From NCBI RefSeq assembly GCF_022664465.1, contig NZ_JAKREV010000001.1, positions 558,001 to 622,000 of the forward strand: 64,000 nucleotides of DNA, given 5' to 3'. The translations under genes and the position numbers were made by a program. Shown here in pieces: positions 9,484-18,195 of this stretch. The notes beneath the pieces are model-generated. The model worked only from the letters and a program-made list of their open reading frames with translations, was not told the DNA's origin and did not search any database. Each line of letters begins with the position of its first letter. Position 1 is the first letter of the stretch. Source of the DNA: Sphingomonas hankookensis. Lineage in GTDB: Bacteria > Pseudomonadota > Alphaproteobacteria > Sphingomonadales > Sphingomonadaceae.

Positions 9484-11184
9484 ATGCAGCATATCCGGAT
9501 CGACACCCATGATGCGCAGGCGATCGACCTGTCCGAACTGAAGCGGAAACTAGCACTGGTCGCCGCGGGCATGGACGCGCGCTTCGTCCGCGCCGGCACC
9601 ACGCTCGCCACCGCGATCGAGACGATCGATCGCATCATCCACTCGATCGAAGGAGTGACCGGCGCACTCGATGAAAGCGTCGCGGGGATCGCGGTGTCGA
9701 GCCTGACCGACGTCGCCGGCCAGCTGGAGGCGCTACCCGCCGTGCAGGCCGATCGCGATCAGGACATGGCCCGGATCGGCGCCGCCTCGCGCGTGCTGCG
9801 CGACCATGTGATGGACATGCGCCAGGCGCTGCGCGTGCTGCATATCTATGGTATGAACATCAAGATCGCCGCGTCGGGCGAGGCCGCTTTCGTGGGCTTC
9901 GTCAACGACATGGGGCAACGTCTTGCCACCGGTGAAGAACATCTCGAAGGCTTTCTCGCCAAGCTGAAGGAGCTGTCGGGCAGCGTCGGCAGCGTGCAGC
10001 AGGCCGGGCGCCTGCTCGCCGCCGAAGCCATCAAGATTCTGCCGGCGGTGCCGCGGCGGCTGGTCCGCGATGCGGGCGCGCTCAACGCGCATCTCGGCGA
10101 TGTCGCGGCGATGGCGCGGCAGGTCGCCGAAATCGCGCGGACGGTGCAGGGCCGCGTAGCGACGATGCTCGGCGCGCTGCAGGTCGGCGACAGCACGCGC
10201 CAGCGGCTGGAGCATGTCGTCTCGGCGCTGCAACTGCTCGACACCTGCCTGCTCGACGTGCCCGACGTCTCGGCGCAGGTCGAGGTGACGGCGGTGATCT
10301 ACCGCCTGCTCGCCGCGCTGCTCGAAACCAGCGCCGCCGATTTCGATCGCGATGCGGTGCTGCTGGTGGCCTCGCTCAAGGCGTTGCAGCCCGACACCGC
10401 CGCCTTGCTCGAACTGATCGACGACGATGCCGGCCGCGGCGGTCGCCCGTTCCTGATCCAGATCGAGGAAGCGGTCGGCGAAGTCGCGGTGATCACCGTG
10501 CAGTTGCAGGAGGCGGACCAGCGCTCGGCATCGATGCTGTGCCTCATCACCGACACCGTCGACGAACTCACCCGCCGGCTGACGCAGCTGCAACGCGTCC
10601 AGTTCAATGTGCAGGACATCGCGACCAACACCCGCCTGCTGTGCCGCCGCCACGGCGATCTGGGCAAGGCGGTGTCGGTCGTCGCGGGCGAAGTCGACAT
10701 CTATGCCCATTCGCTCGGCAATGCGATGCGCGGCATCGGTCGCCCCATCGCCGAACTGGCAGAAACCAACGGCGCGCTGGCGACCAAGCGTGCCGACGCG
10801 GCCGATGGCGACATGGGCGGCAAGCTGGCACAGGCGCTGGTGGTGATCCGCGAGGGGTGCCAGCGCACCGACCTGGCGGTCCGCGAAGGCGGCGACGATG
10901 CGCGGCAGCTGATCGAGCTGCTGGCGATCGCCGGCGACGAGATCGGCGCCGAGCTGCAACTGGGCGCGACGATGCGACAGGCGGCGATCGTGCTATCGGC
11001 GGCACCGCCGTTCGGTGCCCTTTCCGACGCGGCGACGATGGCGCTGGGCATGTTGCTGCCACAGATCGGCGCGCTCTACACCATGGCGCAGGAACGCGAG
11101 GTCCATGCCGCCAACGTGCCGCCGGGCTTCGCGGTGGCGAGCGCGGTGGTCGAGGAGGACGAGGACGACGACGGGTTGTTCTGA
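9484..11184 (+). CDS. Helical chemotaxis-operon protein resembling a degenerate receptor core
   Basis: A 566-residue, mostly alpha-helical soluble protein with no transmembrane helix or signal peptide, 42 bases after cheB. I know no named family for it. Two features are visible. Around residues 379-411 the run IATNTRLLCRRHGDLGKA followed by VSVVAGEVDIYA parallels the hairpin tip of a chemoreceptor (TNLLALNA...GKGFAVVAxEVRxLA) but lacks most CheA/CheW contact residues. At Asp236-Gln240 the sequence GDSTRQRLEHV has the DxxxQ spacing of the CheZ phosphatase helix. It ends in an acidic tail EEDEDDDGLF. A cytoplasmic receptor-like scaffold or a CheZ-type helper are both possible; the sequence does not decide. 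Position makes a chemotaxis role likely. Confidence 0.55.
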   Translation: MQHIRIDTHDAQAIDLSELKRKLALVAAGMDARFVRAGTTLATAIETIDRIIHSIEGVTGALDESVAGIAVSSLTDVAGQLEALPAVQADRDQDMARIGAASRVLRDHVMDMRQALRVLHIYGMNIKIAASGEAAFVGFVNDMGQRLATGEEHLEGFLAKLKELSGSVGSVQQAGRLLAAEAIKILPAVPRRLVRDAGALNAHLGDVAAMARQVAEIARTVQGRVATMLGALQVGDSTRQRLEHVVSALQLLDTCLLDVPDVSAQVEVTAVIYRLLAALLETSAADFDRDAVLLVASLKALQPDTAALLELIDDDAGRGGRPFLIQIEEAVGEVAVITVQLQEADQRSASMLCLITDTVDELTRRLTQLQRVQFNVQDIATNTRLLCRRHGDLGKAVSVVAGEVDIYAHSLGNAMRGIGRPIAELAETNGALATKRADAADGDMGGKLAQALVVIREGCQRTDLAVREGGDDARQLIELLAIAGDEIGAELQLGATMRQAAIVLSAAPPFGALSDAATMALGMLLPQIGALYTMAQEREVHAANVPPGFAVASAVVEEDEDDDGLF

Positions 11185-11221
11185 ACTTCCGGTCGCGGGG
11201 CAAAGGGGGTAAGCGGGCAGC

Positions 11222-11797
11222 GTGACCGATACCCCCACCCGTTCGCAACGTTTGAAGGCCGCGACCGCGGCGATCCACGACCGGCTCGACGCGCGGATCA
11301 TGGCACTCGACCCGTTCGCCGCGCGCGATCGCTATGTCCGTTTCCTGCGCGCGCAGCAGGCGTTCCACGATGCGCTTGGCCCGCTATACGCTGCGCCGGC
11401 GTTGCGCGCCGAACTCCCCGACCTTGCCGAGCGCGCGCGATCGGCGGCGATCGCCGCCGACCTCCGCGATATCGGACTGGCGCCGCCCCCCGTTCCCGAC
11501 GCACCGCCCGTTACGCCTGTCGACATGTCGACGGCACTGGGCTGGCTGTACGTCGCGGAAGGATCGTCGCTCGGCGCGGCGTTTCTGCTGAAGGCGGCGC
11601 AGAGGATCGGGCTGCATACCGATCACGGCGCGCGCCATCTGGCCGGCCACCCCGACGGCCGCGCGGCGCATTGGCGCCGCTTCACCGCGCGGATCGATGC
11701 TATCGACATGAGCGATGCGGAAGAGGAACGGATGTTCGCCGCCGCTCGCGAAGCCTTCGCCCGCTTCCGCGACCTGACCGAGGCGGCGTTCGCGTAA
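11222..11797 (+). CDS. Biliverdin-producing heme oxygenase
   Basis: A 191-residue all-helical protein of the bacterial heme oxygenase family, which opens heme to biliverdin, CO and iron. The candidate proximal heme ligand is His19 in AAIHDRLDA, and the distal-helix signature is YVAEGSSLGAAFLLKAA. The GTG start at 11222 follows AAAGGGGG at a rather long distance of about 12 bases. In many bacteria such genes sit beside a bacteriophytochrome; here the next gene is convergent and encodes a PAS kinase without the phytochrome chromophore domains, so biliverdin may serve a phytochrome elsewhere, or iron release may be the role. Confidence 0.85.
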   Translation: MTDTPTRSQRLKAATAAIHDRLDARIMALDPFAARDRYVRFLRAQQAFHDALGPLYAAPALRAELPDLAERARSAAIAADLRDIGLAPPPVPDAPPVTPVDMSTALGWLYVAEGSSLGAAFLLKAAQRIGLHTDHGARHLAGHPDGRAAHWRRFTARIDAIDMSDAEEERMFAAAREAFARFRDLTEAAFA

Positions 11798-11818
11798 AGC
11801 TCGATCCCTGCGATAGGA

Positions 11819-11903
11819 ACGTCACCCCAGCGAAGGCTGGGGTCTCCAACGACTCCTGCCGCGTGCTATCACCGGGAAATCCCAGCCTTCGCTGGGATGA
11901 CGT
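11819..11903. repeat. REP-like inverted pair, family A
   Basis: Two inverted copies of a short palindrome with core CCCAGCGAAGGCTGGG, at 11821-11847 and 11875-11902, separated by about 27 bases. They lie between the convergent heme oxygenase and histidine kinase genes and could form a bidirectional transcription stop. The same family occurs at 38287-38366 and 63420-63506. Confidence 0.85.
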
Positions 11904-11919
11904 CCCGGCGGACGCCTTC

Positions 11920-13287
11920 CTAAAACCGCCCCGGCAGCAACAGCACGAACCGCGCGCCCTGCCCCGGCGCGCTGTCGACCAGCAGGTCGCCGTGCATCGC
12001 CCGCGCCAGACGTCGCGCAATATACAGCCCCAGGCCGCTGCCCCCCGCTTCGGTCGGATCGACTCGCCCGAACTTGGCAAAGATGCGTTCCTGATCGGCA
12101 GCAGCGATACCCTTCCCCTGATCCGCGACGATCACCGCGGCATCGTCGCCGTCGCGCTCCATCCGGATCCACACCGTACCGCCCGGCGGCGAGTAGCGCA
12201 CCGCATTGCCGATCAGGTTGACTAGGATTTGCAGCACCCGGCGGAACTCGCCGCTGGCGGGCAGGCTGTCGTCGAACGACGGCCGGTCGATCCGTACATC
12301 GCCCTGCGCCGCGCGCACCGCCAGCAACCCCGCCGCGCGCCGCGCGACATCGGCGAGGTCGAGGTCCTCGATCGCCACCGCGAAATCGGCGCGCTCGATC
12401 GCCGACAAATCCTCCAGATCGTCGACCAGCCCCAGCAGGTGCCGCCCGGCGCTGGCGATATCGGCGGCATAGGCGACGTAATCGTCGCGCAGCGGCCCTT
12501 CGGTCTGCGCCGACATGCTGTCGGCATTGGCGATGATCCGTCCCAACGGATCGCGCAGCGCGCGGCCGATGCGGCGGCTGAACCCGTCGGGCAGGTCGGT
12601 GGAGGCCTCGTCCGGCACCGCCGCCGGACCGTCGGGCAGGCTGTGCGCCGCCCCGTCGAACCCGGCGAACTGCCCCTGCGTATCGACGCGCGGGATGGCG
12701 GACAGGCGGACGCGGTGCGCCGTGCCGCGGATCGCCGCCTCCTGCCCGTCGAACCACGCCTGCGCCGCCAGCGCGCTCAGGATCGGAAACCCGCCATCGC
12801 CATCGTCGTTCAGCGCGAACAGCCGCGTGATCGGCTGCCCCAGCACGCCCTGCGGATCGAAGCCGAAGCGGGGCCCGGCATGGTCCGATACATGCGTCAG
12901 GTGCAGCGCGGCGTCGGTGGTCCACAGCCAGTCGGCATCGGCACGCAGGAAATCGGCTTCGCGCCGCGACACCGGCTCGGCCTCCCACGGCGCCCCCGCC
13001 TGCCACCCGCCGACCTCCAGCCGGATGCCGAGTTCGTCGGGTTCGGCGCGCACGGTCAGCGCAATGTCATCCTCGCCATCGGCGGCGACGATCGAGCGGG
13101 TCAGCGCAATGCCCAGCCGCTGGACCAGCCGCACCAGCGCCGCGATCTGCGGCACCGCGACCGGCTGTCCCGGTGCCCCCCCGGCGCGGCGGTTCAGCTC
13201 GGCCAGACGCGGTTCGGCGTCCAGCAGCACGCCGTCGGCCGACAATCGCCCGATCGCGGGCGGCGCGCCGGGTCGATGATCGTTCAC
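11920..13287 (-). CDS. PAS-containing histidine kinase-like protein lacking the H-box His
   Basis: A 455-residue soluble protein with a PAS-like sensor region (about 100-190, including ADADWLWTTDAALHLTHV), a helical dimerisation region and a C-terminal HATPase with N-box LVNLIGNAVRYSP, G1 VADQGKGI and G2 GGSGLGLYIARRL. In place of the usual SHELRTPL it reads GRALRDPL, so the phospho-accepting His is Arg242. It therefore probably cannot autophosphorylate in the ordinary way, although its ATP site looks complete. GTG 13287 overlaps the stop of the DUF2336 gene upstream (GTGA); the longer reading frame upstream is only that gene's shadow. A regulatory non-kinase role, as known for DivL, is possible. 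Confidence 0.8.
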   Translation of the reverse strand: MNDHRPGAPPAIGRLSADGVLLDAEPRLAELNRRAGGAPGQPVAVPQIAALVRLVQRLGIALTRSIVAADGEDDIALTVRAEPDELGIRLEVGGWQAGAPWEAEPVSRREADFLRADADWLWTTDAALHLTHVSDHAGPRFGFDPQGVLGQPITRLFALNDDGDGGFPILSALAAQAWFDGQEAAIRGTAHRVRLSAIPRVDTQGQFAGFDGAAHSLPDGPAAVPDEASTDLPDGFSRRIGRALRDPLGRIIANADSMSAQTEGPLRDDYVAYAADIASAGRHLLGLVDDLEDLSAIERADFAVAIEDLDLADVARRAAGLLAVRAAQGDVRIDRPSFDDSLPASGEFRRVLQILVNLIGNAVRYSPPGGTVWIRMERDGDDAAVIVADQGKGIAAADQERIFAKFGRVDPTEAGGSGLGLYIARRLARAMHGDLLVDSAPGQGARFVLLLPGRF

Positions 13288-14378
13288 GCGGCCGACCCCA
13301 GCGCCAGCATCGCGGCATGATAGTCGGCGTCGAGTGCCATCGGCGCCAGCGCGACGCGCGCTGCCTCTGGCGACACTTCCATGATGCTGTCGATCCGGTC
13401 GGCGAACCCCTCGACATCGCGGACCGGTTCGGCCTCGGCCAGCGCAAAGCCGATCCGGGCGATCGTCGCGCGATCGACCGCCAGCGCGCGCAGCACGACC
13501 CACAATCGCGCGCCATCGGGATCGATCACCAGATCGCGCACCCGTTCGAACGCCAGCCCGCTGGCCCGCGCCACGATCGCGGTGAACAGCACCAGCCGCC
13601 CGTCGCCGATCGCTTCGCTGAGCAACGCCGGCACCTCGTCCCCCTGTGGCTCGACCGCCACCGCCAGCCGCATCGCCGCGATCTCCAACGGCACCAGCTC
13701 GCCCTGCGCATCGACCGCGCGCCGCACCGATTCGGCCAGCGCCGCATCCAGCGCGGCGATCCGGTCGCCCGCGCCCGCCATCTCGCGCAGCGCCGCCGCG
13801 ACCCACCACGCGATGCGCGCATGATGGGGCCGGATCAGGTCGACCGCCGCCGGCACCCCTTCCATCACGCTCCCGCGTCGCGCCTGTGCCGCCAGCATCG
13901 CGATCGCCGCCGCGGCGACCAGCCGGTCGCTCGCCTGCGCCAGCCGCGCGACCATCGTCGGCGCGTCGCTCCCCTGCGCGACCATCACCGGCAGCGCCCG
14001 CGCCAGCGCGTCCATCCGCACCCGCGCATAGAGTTCGCCGAACAACGCGGGCTCGCGGAACAGCCCGGACTGCATCACCCGGTCGAACGGCGCTCCCGCG
14101 CTGCGCAGCCCCTTCGCCAACTCCGGCTCGCCACGCGACGCGAGCAGCCGCGCGGCATGGTCGCGGATACCGGCATCGACCCCGGCGACGGTCGCGCGCA
14201 TCGTCGCGTCGAGCGCGGCGGCGGTGCGATCGTCGATCCGCGCATCGTCGGGGACATGGAAATGATCCGCCGCCGCGCGCAGGCGACGATGCCCGGCCCG
14301 TTCGGCCGCCGCGACATGGTCGAGCAGCAGGAGGGCGGAAGCACTGGCTTCGCGGGGATCGACCGGATCGACTGACAT
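13284..14378 (-). CDS. DUF2336-type helical repeat protein
   Basis: A 364-residue protein made almost entirely of alpha helices, rich in Ala, Arg, Asp and Leu, with HEAT-like spacing (for example ALFGELYARVRMDALARAL). The composition and layout match the DUF2336 family, found mainly in alphaproteobacteria, whose function is not established. There is no signal peptide or membrane helix. It overlaps the histidine kinase-like gene downstream by 4 bases, so the two products are probably made together and may interact. The family call is from memory of the pattern and is moderate; a different helical-repeat family is the alternative. Confidence 0.6.
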   Translation of the reverse strand: MSVDPVDPREASASALLLLDHVAAAERAGHRRLRAAADHFHVPDDARIDDRTAAALDATMRATVAGVDAGIRDHAARLLASRGEPELAKGLRSAGAPFDRVMQSGLFREPALFGELYARVRMDALARALPVMVAQGSDAPTMVARLAQASDRLVAAAAIAMLAAQARRGSVMEGVPAAVDLIRPHHARIAWWVAAALREMAGAGDRIAALDAALAESVRRAVDAQGELVPLEIAAMRLAVAVEPQGDEVPALLSEAIGDGRLVLFTAIVARASGLAFERVRDLVIDPDGARLWVVLRALAVDRATIARIGFALAEAEPVRDVEGFADRIDSIMEVSPEAARVALAPMALDADYHAAMLALGSAA

Positions 14379-14413
14379 GGTTCTGGCTTTAACCTTACCC
14401 GGTTAAGGCGAAG

Positions 14414-15586
14414 CTAAGCCTGTCGCCGCATGATCTCGATAGCATGGGCAAGCGTTGCCCCTGCATGAAGCGCCACCAACGCCAGCCCGATCGTCGATGT
14501 TCCCGCAAGCGCGAACGGCGCGAGCAGGACCGGTGCCGTTGCGGGACTCGCCGCCCAGGGCGGACGCACCGCGGGCAGCCTGCGCGCCAGGATCGTCGCC
14601 ACCACTCCGACCAGCGCCAGCACCCCCGCCGTCCCCGTCTGCACGATCAGCGACTGGACCAGCCCGATGCCCAGCACGCCGGCGACGCCCAGTATCTCCA
14701 GCCCGCGTTCCTGCCACGCGGCATGGTCGTCCTCGCCGCGCAGCCAGCCGAGCAGCGACCCCGCCGACAGCAGCACCATCGCCAGGAACAGCAGCACGGT
14801 CGCCGCGCCCGCACTCCAGAACGGTATCGCGGCCAGCCCCGCGACGCCCAGCGCTCCGCCCGCCGCGCCGATCGCCACGTCGGGCACCTTGCGCCGGACC
14901 AGCAGCGGCAGCAGCAGCCGCGTTACCGGGGTAAAGACATAGCGGTCGATCCACCCGGTACGCTGTTCGGCCAGCGACGCCAGCACGTCCTTGCTGCGCA
15001 CCTCCAGCGTCCCCGCATCGCGCTCCACGCCATGCCCCGACCGCGCGGCCTTCGCCGGCAACAGGACGTGCGCAGCGCGCGCCTGCGTCGCCACGCGCAG
15101 CAGCGTCGACTGGAAATCATATTCGGGCGGCAGCCGCGCGGCATCCTCCAGCCGCGCGAGCGACAGCGTCGCCACCCCGGCCCAGCAATGATCGGCATCG
15201 ACCCGCTCGACCGCGGTCGCATCGCCGTTCGGCGTCACCAGCAACGTATCGGTCGGCTCCAGCGCCATCCCCTCGACCACCGCATCGGTCGTGACCAGCC
15301 CGTCGGCCAGCGCGACGATGACCGCCAGTGGATGGACCTTCGCCTTCGCCTCCTCGGCGGTGCGGACGATATCGACCGTGGCGCCGCGCCGCCCGATCCG
15401 GTTGACCGCCGCCGCCAGCGGGGGCGTCACCCGCCCGACCGCGACCAGCAACTGCGCCGCACCGGCGGCGACCAGCAGCCGCGCCTGATATTCGATCAGA
15501 GTCATGCCGCCAAAGGGGAGCGTCGCCGCCAGCACGCCGGGCTGGTGCTCGGCTTCCTCGGTCGCGAAAATAAGGCCGGTCAGCAT
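14414..15586 (-). CDS. Membrane protein: nucleotidyltransferase-like domain fused to degenerate CDP-alcohol transferase-like domain
   Basis: A 390-residue protein in two parts. Residues 1-190 show a Rossmann-type pattern like an NTP-transferase (GGMTLIEYQARLLVAAGA, VIVALADGLVT) but without the usual N-terminal GxGxR loop. Residues 210-385 contain five or six hydrophobic helices beginning DRYVFTPVTRLLLPLLVRR, which resembles the entry to CDP-alcohol phosphatidyltransferases. The expected DGxxAR...D motif is missing; the matching place reads LLSAGSLLGWLRGEDD. It is probably a fused pair of inactive or altered enzyme domains, perhaps related to inositol-phosphate-type fusions. It lies in line with anmK, starting 10 bases after that gene's stop. 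The function is not known. Confidence 0.5.
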   Translation of the reverse strand: MLTGLIFATEEAEHQPGVLAATLPFGGMTLIEYQARLLVAAGAAQLLVAVGRVTPPLAAAVNRIGRRGATVDIVRTAEEAKAKVHPLAVIVALADGLVTTDAVVEGMALEPTDTLLVTPNGDATAVERVDADHCWAGVATLSLARLEDAARLPPEYDFQSTLLRVATQARAAHVLLPAKAARSGHGVERDAGTLEVRSKDVLASLAEQRTGWIDRYVFTPVTRLLLPLLVRRKVPDVAIGAAGGALGVAGLAAIPFWSAGAATVLLFLAMVLLSAGSLLGWLRGEDDHAAWQERGLEILGVAGVLGIGLVQSLIVQTGTAGVLALVGVVATILARRLPAVRPPWAASPATAPVLLAPFALAGTSTIGLALVALHAGATLAHAIEIMRRQA

Positions 15587-15596
15587 CGCCGTGCGG

Positions 15597-16718
15597 TTAG
15601 GCGCTGACGACGCGAAGCGCCAGTCCCGACCGCTGCGTGCGGTACAACGTGCCGCCCGTCAGCGGCGCGGCTACGCCCGTCGTCCCCGGAAAGGTGATCG
15701 GCAGCCCTTTCAACGACCGTATCGCCAGATAGGCGAACCCCTCCGCCTCCAGCGCGTCGCCATCCCACCCGATCGCATCGCTGGGTTCGGCGGTCAGCCC
15801 GGTGCGCTCGCCGATCATCGCCAGCATCACCGGATTATGCCGTCCGCCGCCACCGACCAGCAGCCGCTTCGGGCGCATCGGCAACCGGTCGATCGCCTCC
15901 GCAACGCATGCCGCGGTGAACGCGGTCAGCGTCGCCGCACCATCCGCCGCCGACAGCCCGCGCGCCGGTTGGATGGTGAAGTCATGCCGGTCGAGCGACT
16001 TGGGGTGCGGCAGATCGAAGAACGGGTGATCTAGCATCGCGGTCAGCACCGCCTGATCGACCTGTCCCGCCCCGGCTAGCGCCCCGCCGGCATCGTAACG
16101 CGCGCCGCTCTCCGCCTCGACCCAGCTATCGACCAGTCCGTTCGCCGGCCCGGTATCGAATGCGATCAGTTCGTCGCCCTCGCCGACATAGGTGATGTTG
16201 CCGACCCCGCCGAGATTCAGCACCGCAACCGGCTTCTCCATCCCGGCGGCACGCGCGGCATGATAAGCCGGCAGCAGCGGCGCACCCTGCCCGCCCGCCT
16301 TCACATCGTCGACGCGCAGGTCGGCGACGACGTCGATCCCCGTGGCCGCCGCCAGCGACGCCCCATCGCCCAGCTGCCATGTCCATCCCTTGTCCGGGCG
16401 ATGCGCCACCGTCTGTCCGTGAAAGCCGATCACATCGACCGCCCGCGCCTCGATACCGGCCTTGTCCAGCAGCGCCGCGACCGCATCGGCATGGGTGCGC
16501 GTCAACAATTCCTCGGCGCGCGCGATCAACGGATGTTCGCCCGGATCGTCGAACAGCAACGCGATTTCGGTAGCGGCCGACAACACCGCCCGATCCTCGT
16601 CGCTATAGGGCGTGCCGACGAACGCGATCGGCCGCACCTCGCCCTCGCCATCGCTCTCGATCAGCGCGGCATCGATGCCGTCGAGCGAGGTTCCAGACAT
16701 CAGGCCGATCGCAAGCAT
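15597..16718 (-). CDS. anmK: Anhydro-N-acetylmuramic acid kinase
   Basis: Phosphorylates and opens 1,6-anhydroMurNAc from cell-wall turnover, giving MurNAc-6-phosphate for recycling. The 373 residues match the family length. Visible signatures are the N-terminal MSGTSLDGIDAAL (ATP-binding), VIGFHGQTVAHRPD, VADLRVDDVKAGGQGAPL and LNLGGVGNITYVG, plus DTGPANGLVD. The start is ATG 16718. It lies divergently from tyrS with about 100 bases between, an arrangement commonly seen in sphingomonads. No frameshift or missing motif is seen. Confidence 0.95.
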   Translation of the reverse strand: MLAIGLMSGTSLDGIDAALIESDGEGEVRPIAFVGTPYSDEDRAVLSAATEIALLFDDPGEHPLIARAEELLTRTHADAVAALLDKAGIEARAVDVIGFHGQTVAHRPDKGWTWQLGDGASLAAATGIDVVADLRVDDVKAGGQGAPLLPAYHAARAAGMEKPVAVLNLGGVGNITYVGEGDELIAFDTGPANGLVDSWVEAESGARYDAGGALAGAGQVDQAVLTAMLDHPFFDLPHPKSLDRHDFTIQPARGLSAADGAATLTAFTAACVAEAIDRLPMRPKRLLVGGGGRHNPVMLAMIGERTGLTAEPSDAIGWDGDALEAEGFAYLAIRSLKGLPITFPGTTGVAAPLTGGTLYRTQRSGLALRVVSA

Positions 16719-16819
16719 GGGGCAACTCCGGGCGCGTTAACCGCCCTTAGTATCGCGCACAGCCCCACGAAGTCGAGATACGTGGACTTTCGTACGATCG
16801 GGGCGGTAAGGGAACGCGC

Positions 16820-18043
16820 ATGGCATACACGTCCGACCTGCTCAGCACCCTGTCCGACCGGGGTTACATTCATCAGCTGACCGATGCCGCCGGTCTCGAC
16901 GCGCTGGCGAGCAAGCAGGTCGTGCCCGGCTATATCGGCTTCGATCCGACCGCGCCGTCACTGCATGTCGGCAGCTTGGTGCAGATCATGCTGCTACGCC
17001 GGATGCAGCAGACCGGGCACAAGCCGATCGTGCTGATGGGCGGCGGCACCGGCAAGATCGGCGATCCCAGCTTCAAGGACGAAGCACGCAAGCTGCTCGC
17101 CGAGGACGGCATCGCCAGCAACGTCGCGTCGATCAAGCGCATCTTCGAACGTTTCCTGACCTTCGGCGACGGCCCGTCGGACGCAGTGATGGTCGACAAT
17201 GCCGACTGGCTCGACAAGCTCGAATATATCCCGTTCCTTCGCGAGGTCGGCCAGCATTTCAGCGTCAACCGGATGCTGTCGTTCGATTCGGTGAAGCTGC
17301 GCCTCGACCGCGAACAGTCACTGTCGTTCCTCGAATTCAACTACATGATCCTGCAGGCCTACGACTTCCGCGAACTGTCGAGCCGCCACGGCTGCCGGTT
17401 GCAGATGGGCGGCAGCGATCAGTGGGGCAACATCGTCAACGGGATCGAACTCGCCCGCCGCATGGACGGCACCGACGTGTACGGCGTGACCACGCCGCTC
17501 ATCACCACGGCCGACGGCGGCAAGATGGGCAAGACCATGTCGGGCGCGGTGTGGCTGCACGAGGACCAGCTGCCGCACTTCGATTACTGGCAGTTCTGGC
17601 GCAACACCGACGACCGCGATGTCGGCCGCTTCCTGCGCCTGTTCACCGACCTGCCGCTGGACGAGATCGCCCGGCTGGAAGCGTTGCAGGGCGCCGAGAT
17701 CAACGAGGCGAAGAAGATCCTCGCCAACGAAGCCACCGCGATGTGCCGCGGCGCCGACGCCGCCACAGGTGCAGCCGAAACCGCGCGGCGTACCTTCGAG
17801 GAAGGATCGGCCGGCGACACGCTGCCGACCTTCGCCGTCGAAGGCGCGATCAACGTCGTCGATGCGCTGGTGGCACTGAGCCTCGCCGCGTCGAAGGGCG
17901 AGGCGCGTCGCCTCATCAAGGGCGGCGGCGCCCGCGTCGATGGCGAGAAGGTGGTGGACGAGGGCCAGGTGATCGCGGTCGACGCCCCGGTGCGGGTGTC
18001 GTCGGGCAAGAAGCATCACGGGCTGCTGACGCCGGCGGGGTAA
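16820..18043 (+). CDS. tyrS: Tyrosyl-tRNA synthetase
   Basis: Charges tRNA-Tyr in the cytoplasm. The class I catalytic core contains the HIGH equivalent HVGS near residue 50, GGSDQWGNI in the substrate pocket and the KMSKS loop variant KMGKT near 235. A C-terminal S4 RNA-binding domain is present (about 340-407, [15 protein letters not shown]). At 407 residues it is a normal bacterial TyrS. ATG 16820 has AAGGGAA upstream. A REP-like element follows its stop within 30 bases and may help end transcription. Confidence 0.97.
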   Translation: MAYTSDLLSTLSDRGYIHQLTDAAGLDALASKQVVPGYIGFDPTAPSLHVGSLVQIMLLRRMQQTGHKPIVLMGGGTGKIGDPSFKDEARKLLAEDGIASNVASIKRIFERFLTFGDGPSDAVMVDNADWLDKLEYIPFLREVGQHFSVNRMLSFDSVKLRLDREQSLSFLEFNYMILQAYDFRELSSRHGCRLQMGGSDQWGNIVNGIELARRMDGTDVYGVTTPLITTADGGKMGKTMSGAVWLHEDQLPHFDYWQFWRNTDDRDVGRFLRLFTDLPLDEIARLEALQGAEINEAKKILANEATAMCRGADAATGAAETARRTFEEGSAGDTLPTFAVEGAINVVDALVALSLAASKGEARRLIKGGGARVDGEKVVDEGQVIAVDAPVRVSSGKKHHGLLTPAG

Positions 18044-18067
18044 ATCCCGGTACCGCACCAAATCCGT

Positions 18068-18172
18068 TCAGTTCGAGCAGCTTCGAGCTTGTCGAGAAGC
18101 GTCCGTCGAGAACCCGCCCGCTTGGGGCAACCCCTTCTCGACTACGGTTCTCGACAGGCTCGAAGCAAACGG
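18068..18172. repeat. REP-like element, family C copy 1
   Basis: A palindromic element built from CTTCGAGCTTGTCGAGAAG and its partial inverse, located just after tyrS. Related copies lie at 42893-43001 and 53985-54113; all three share the order CTTCGAGC..TGTCGAGAAGC..CCGTCGAGAAC..CCCTTCTC..CTCGAAGCAAACGG. All are intergenic. Confidence 0.85.
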
Positions 18173-18195
18173 GAGAGTAAGGGGTTGAGGAGGGC

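Noticed and set aside
13287..13809. N-terminal extension of the histidine kinase-like gene
   Set aside because: Lies wholly within the DUF2336 gene in another frame; the GTG at 13287 is a better start.
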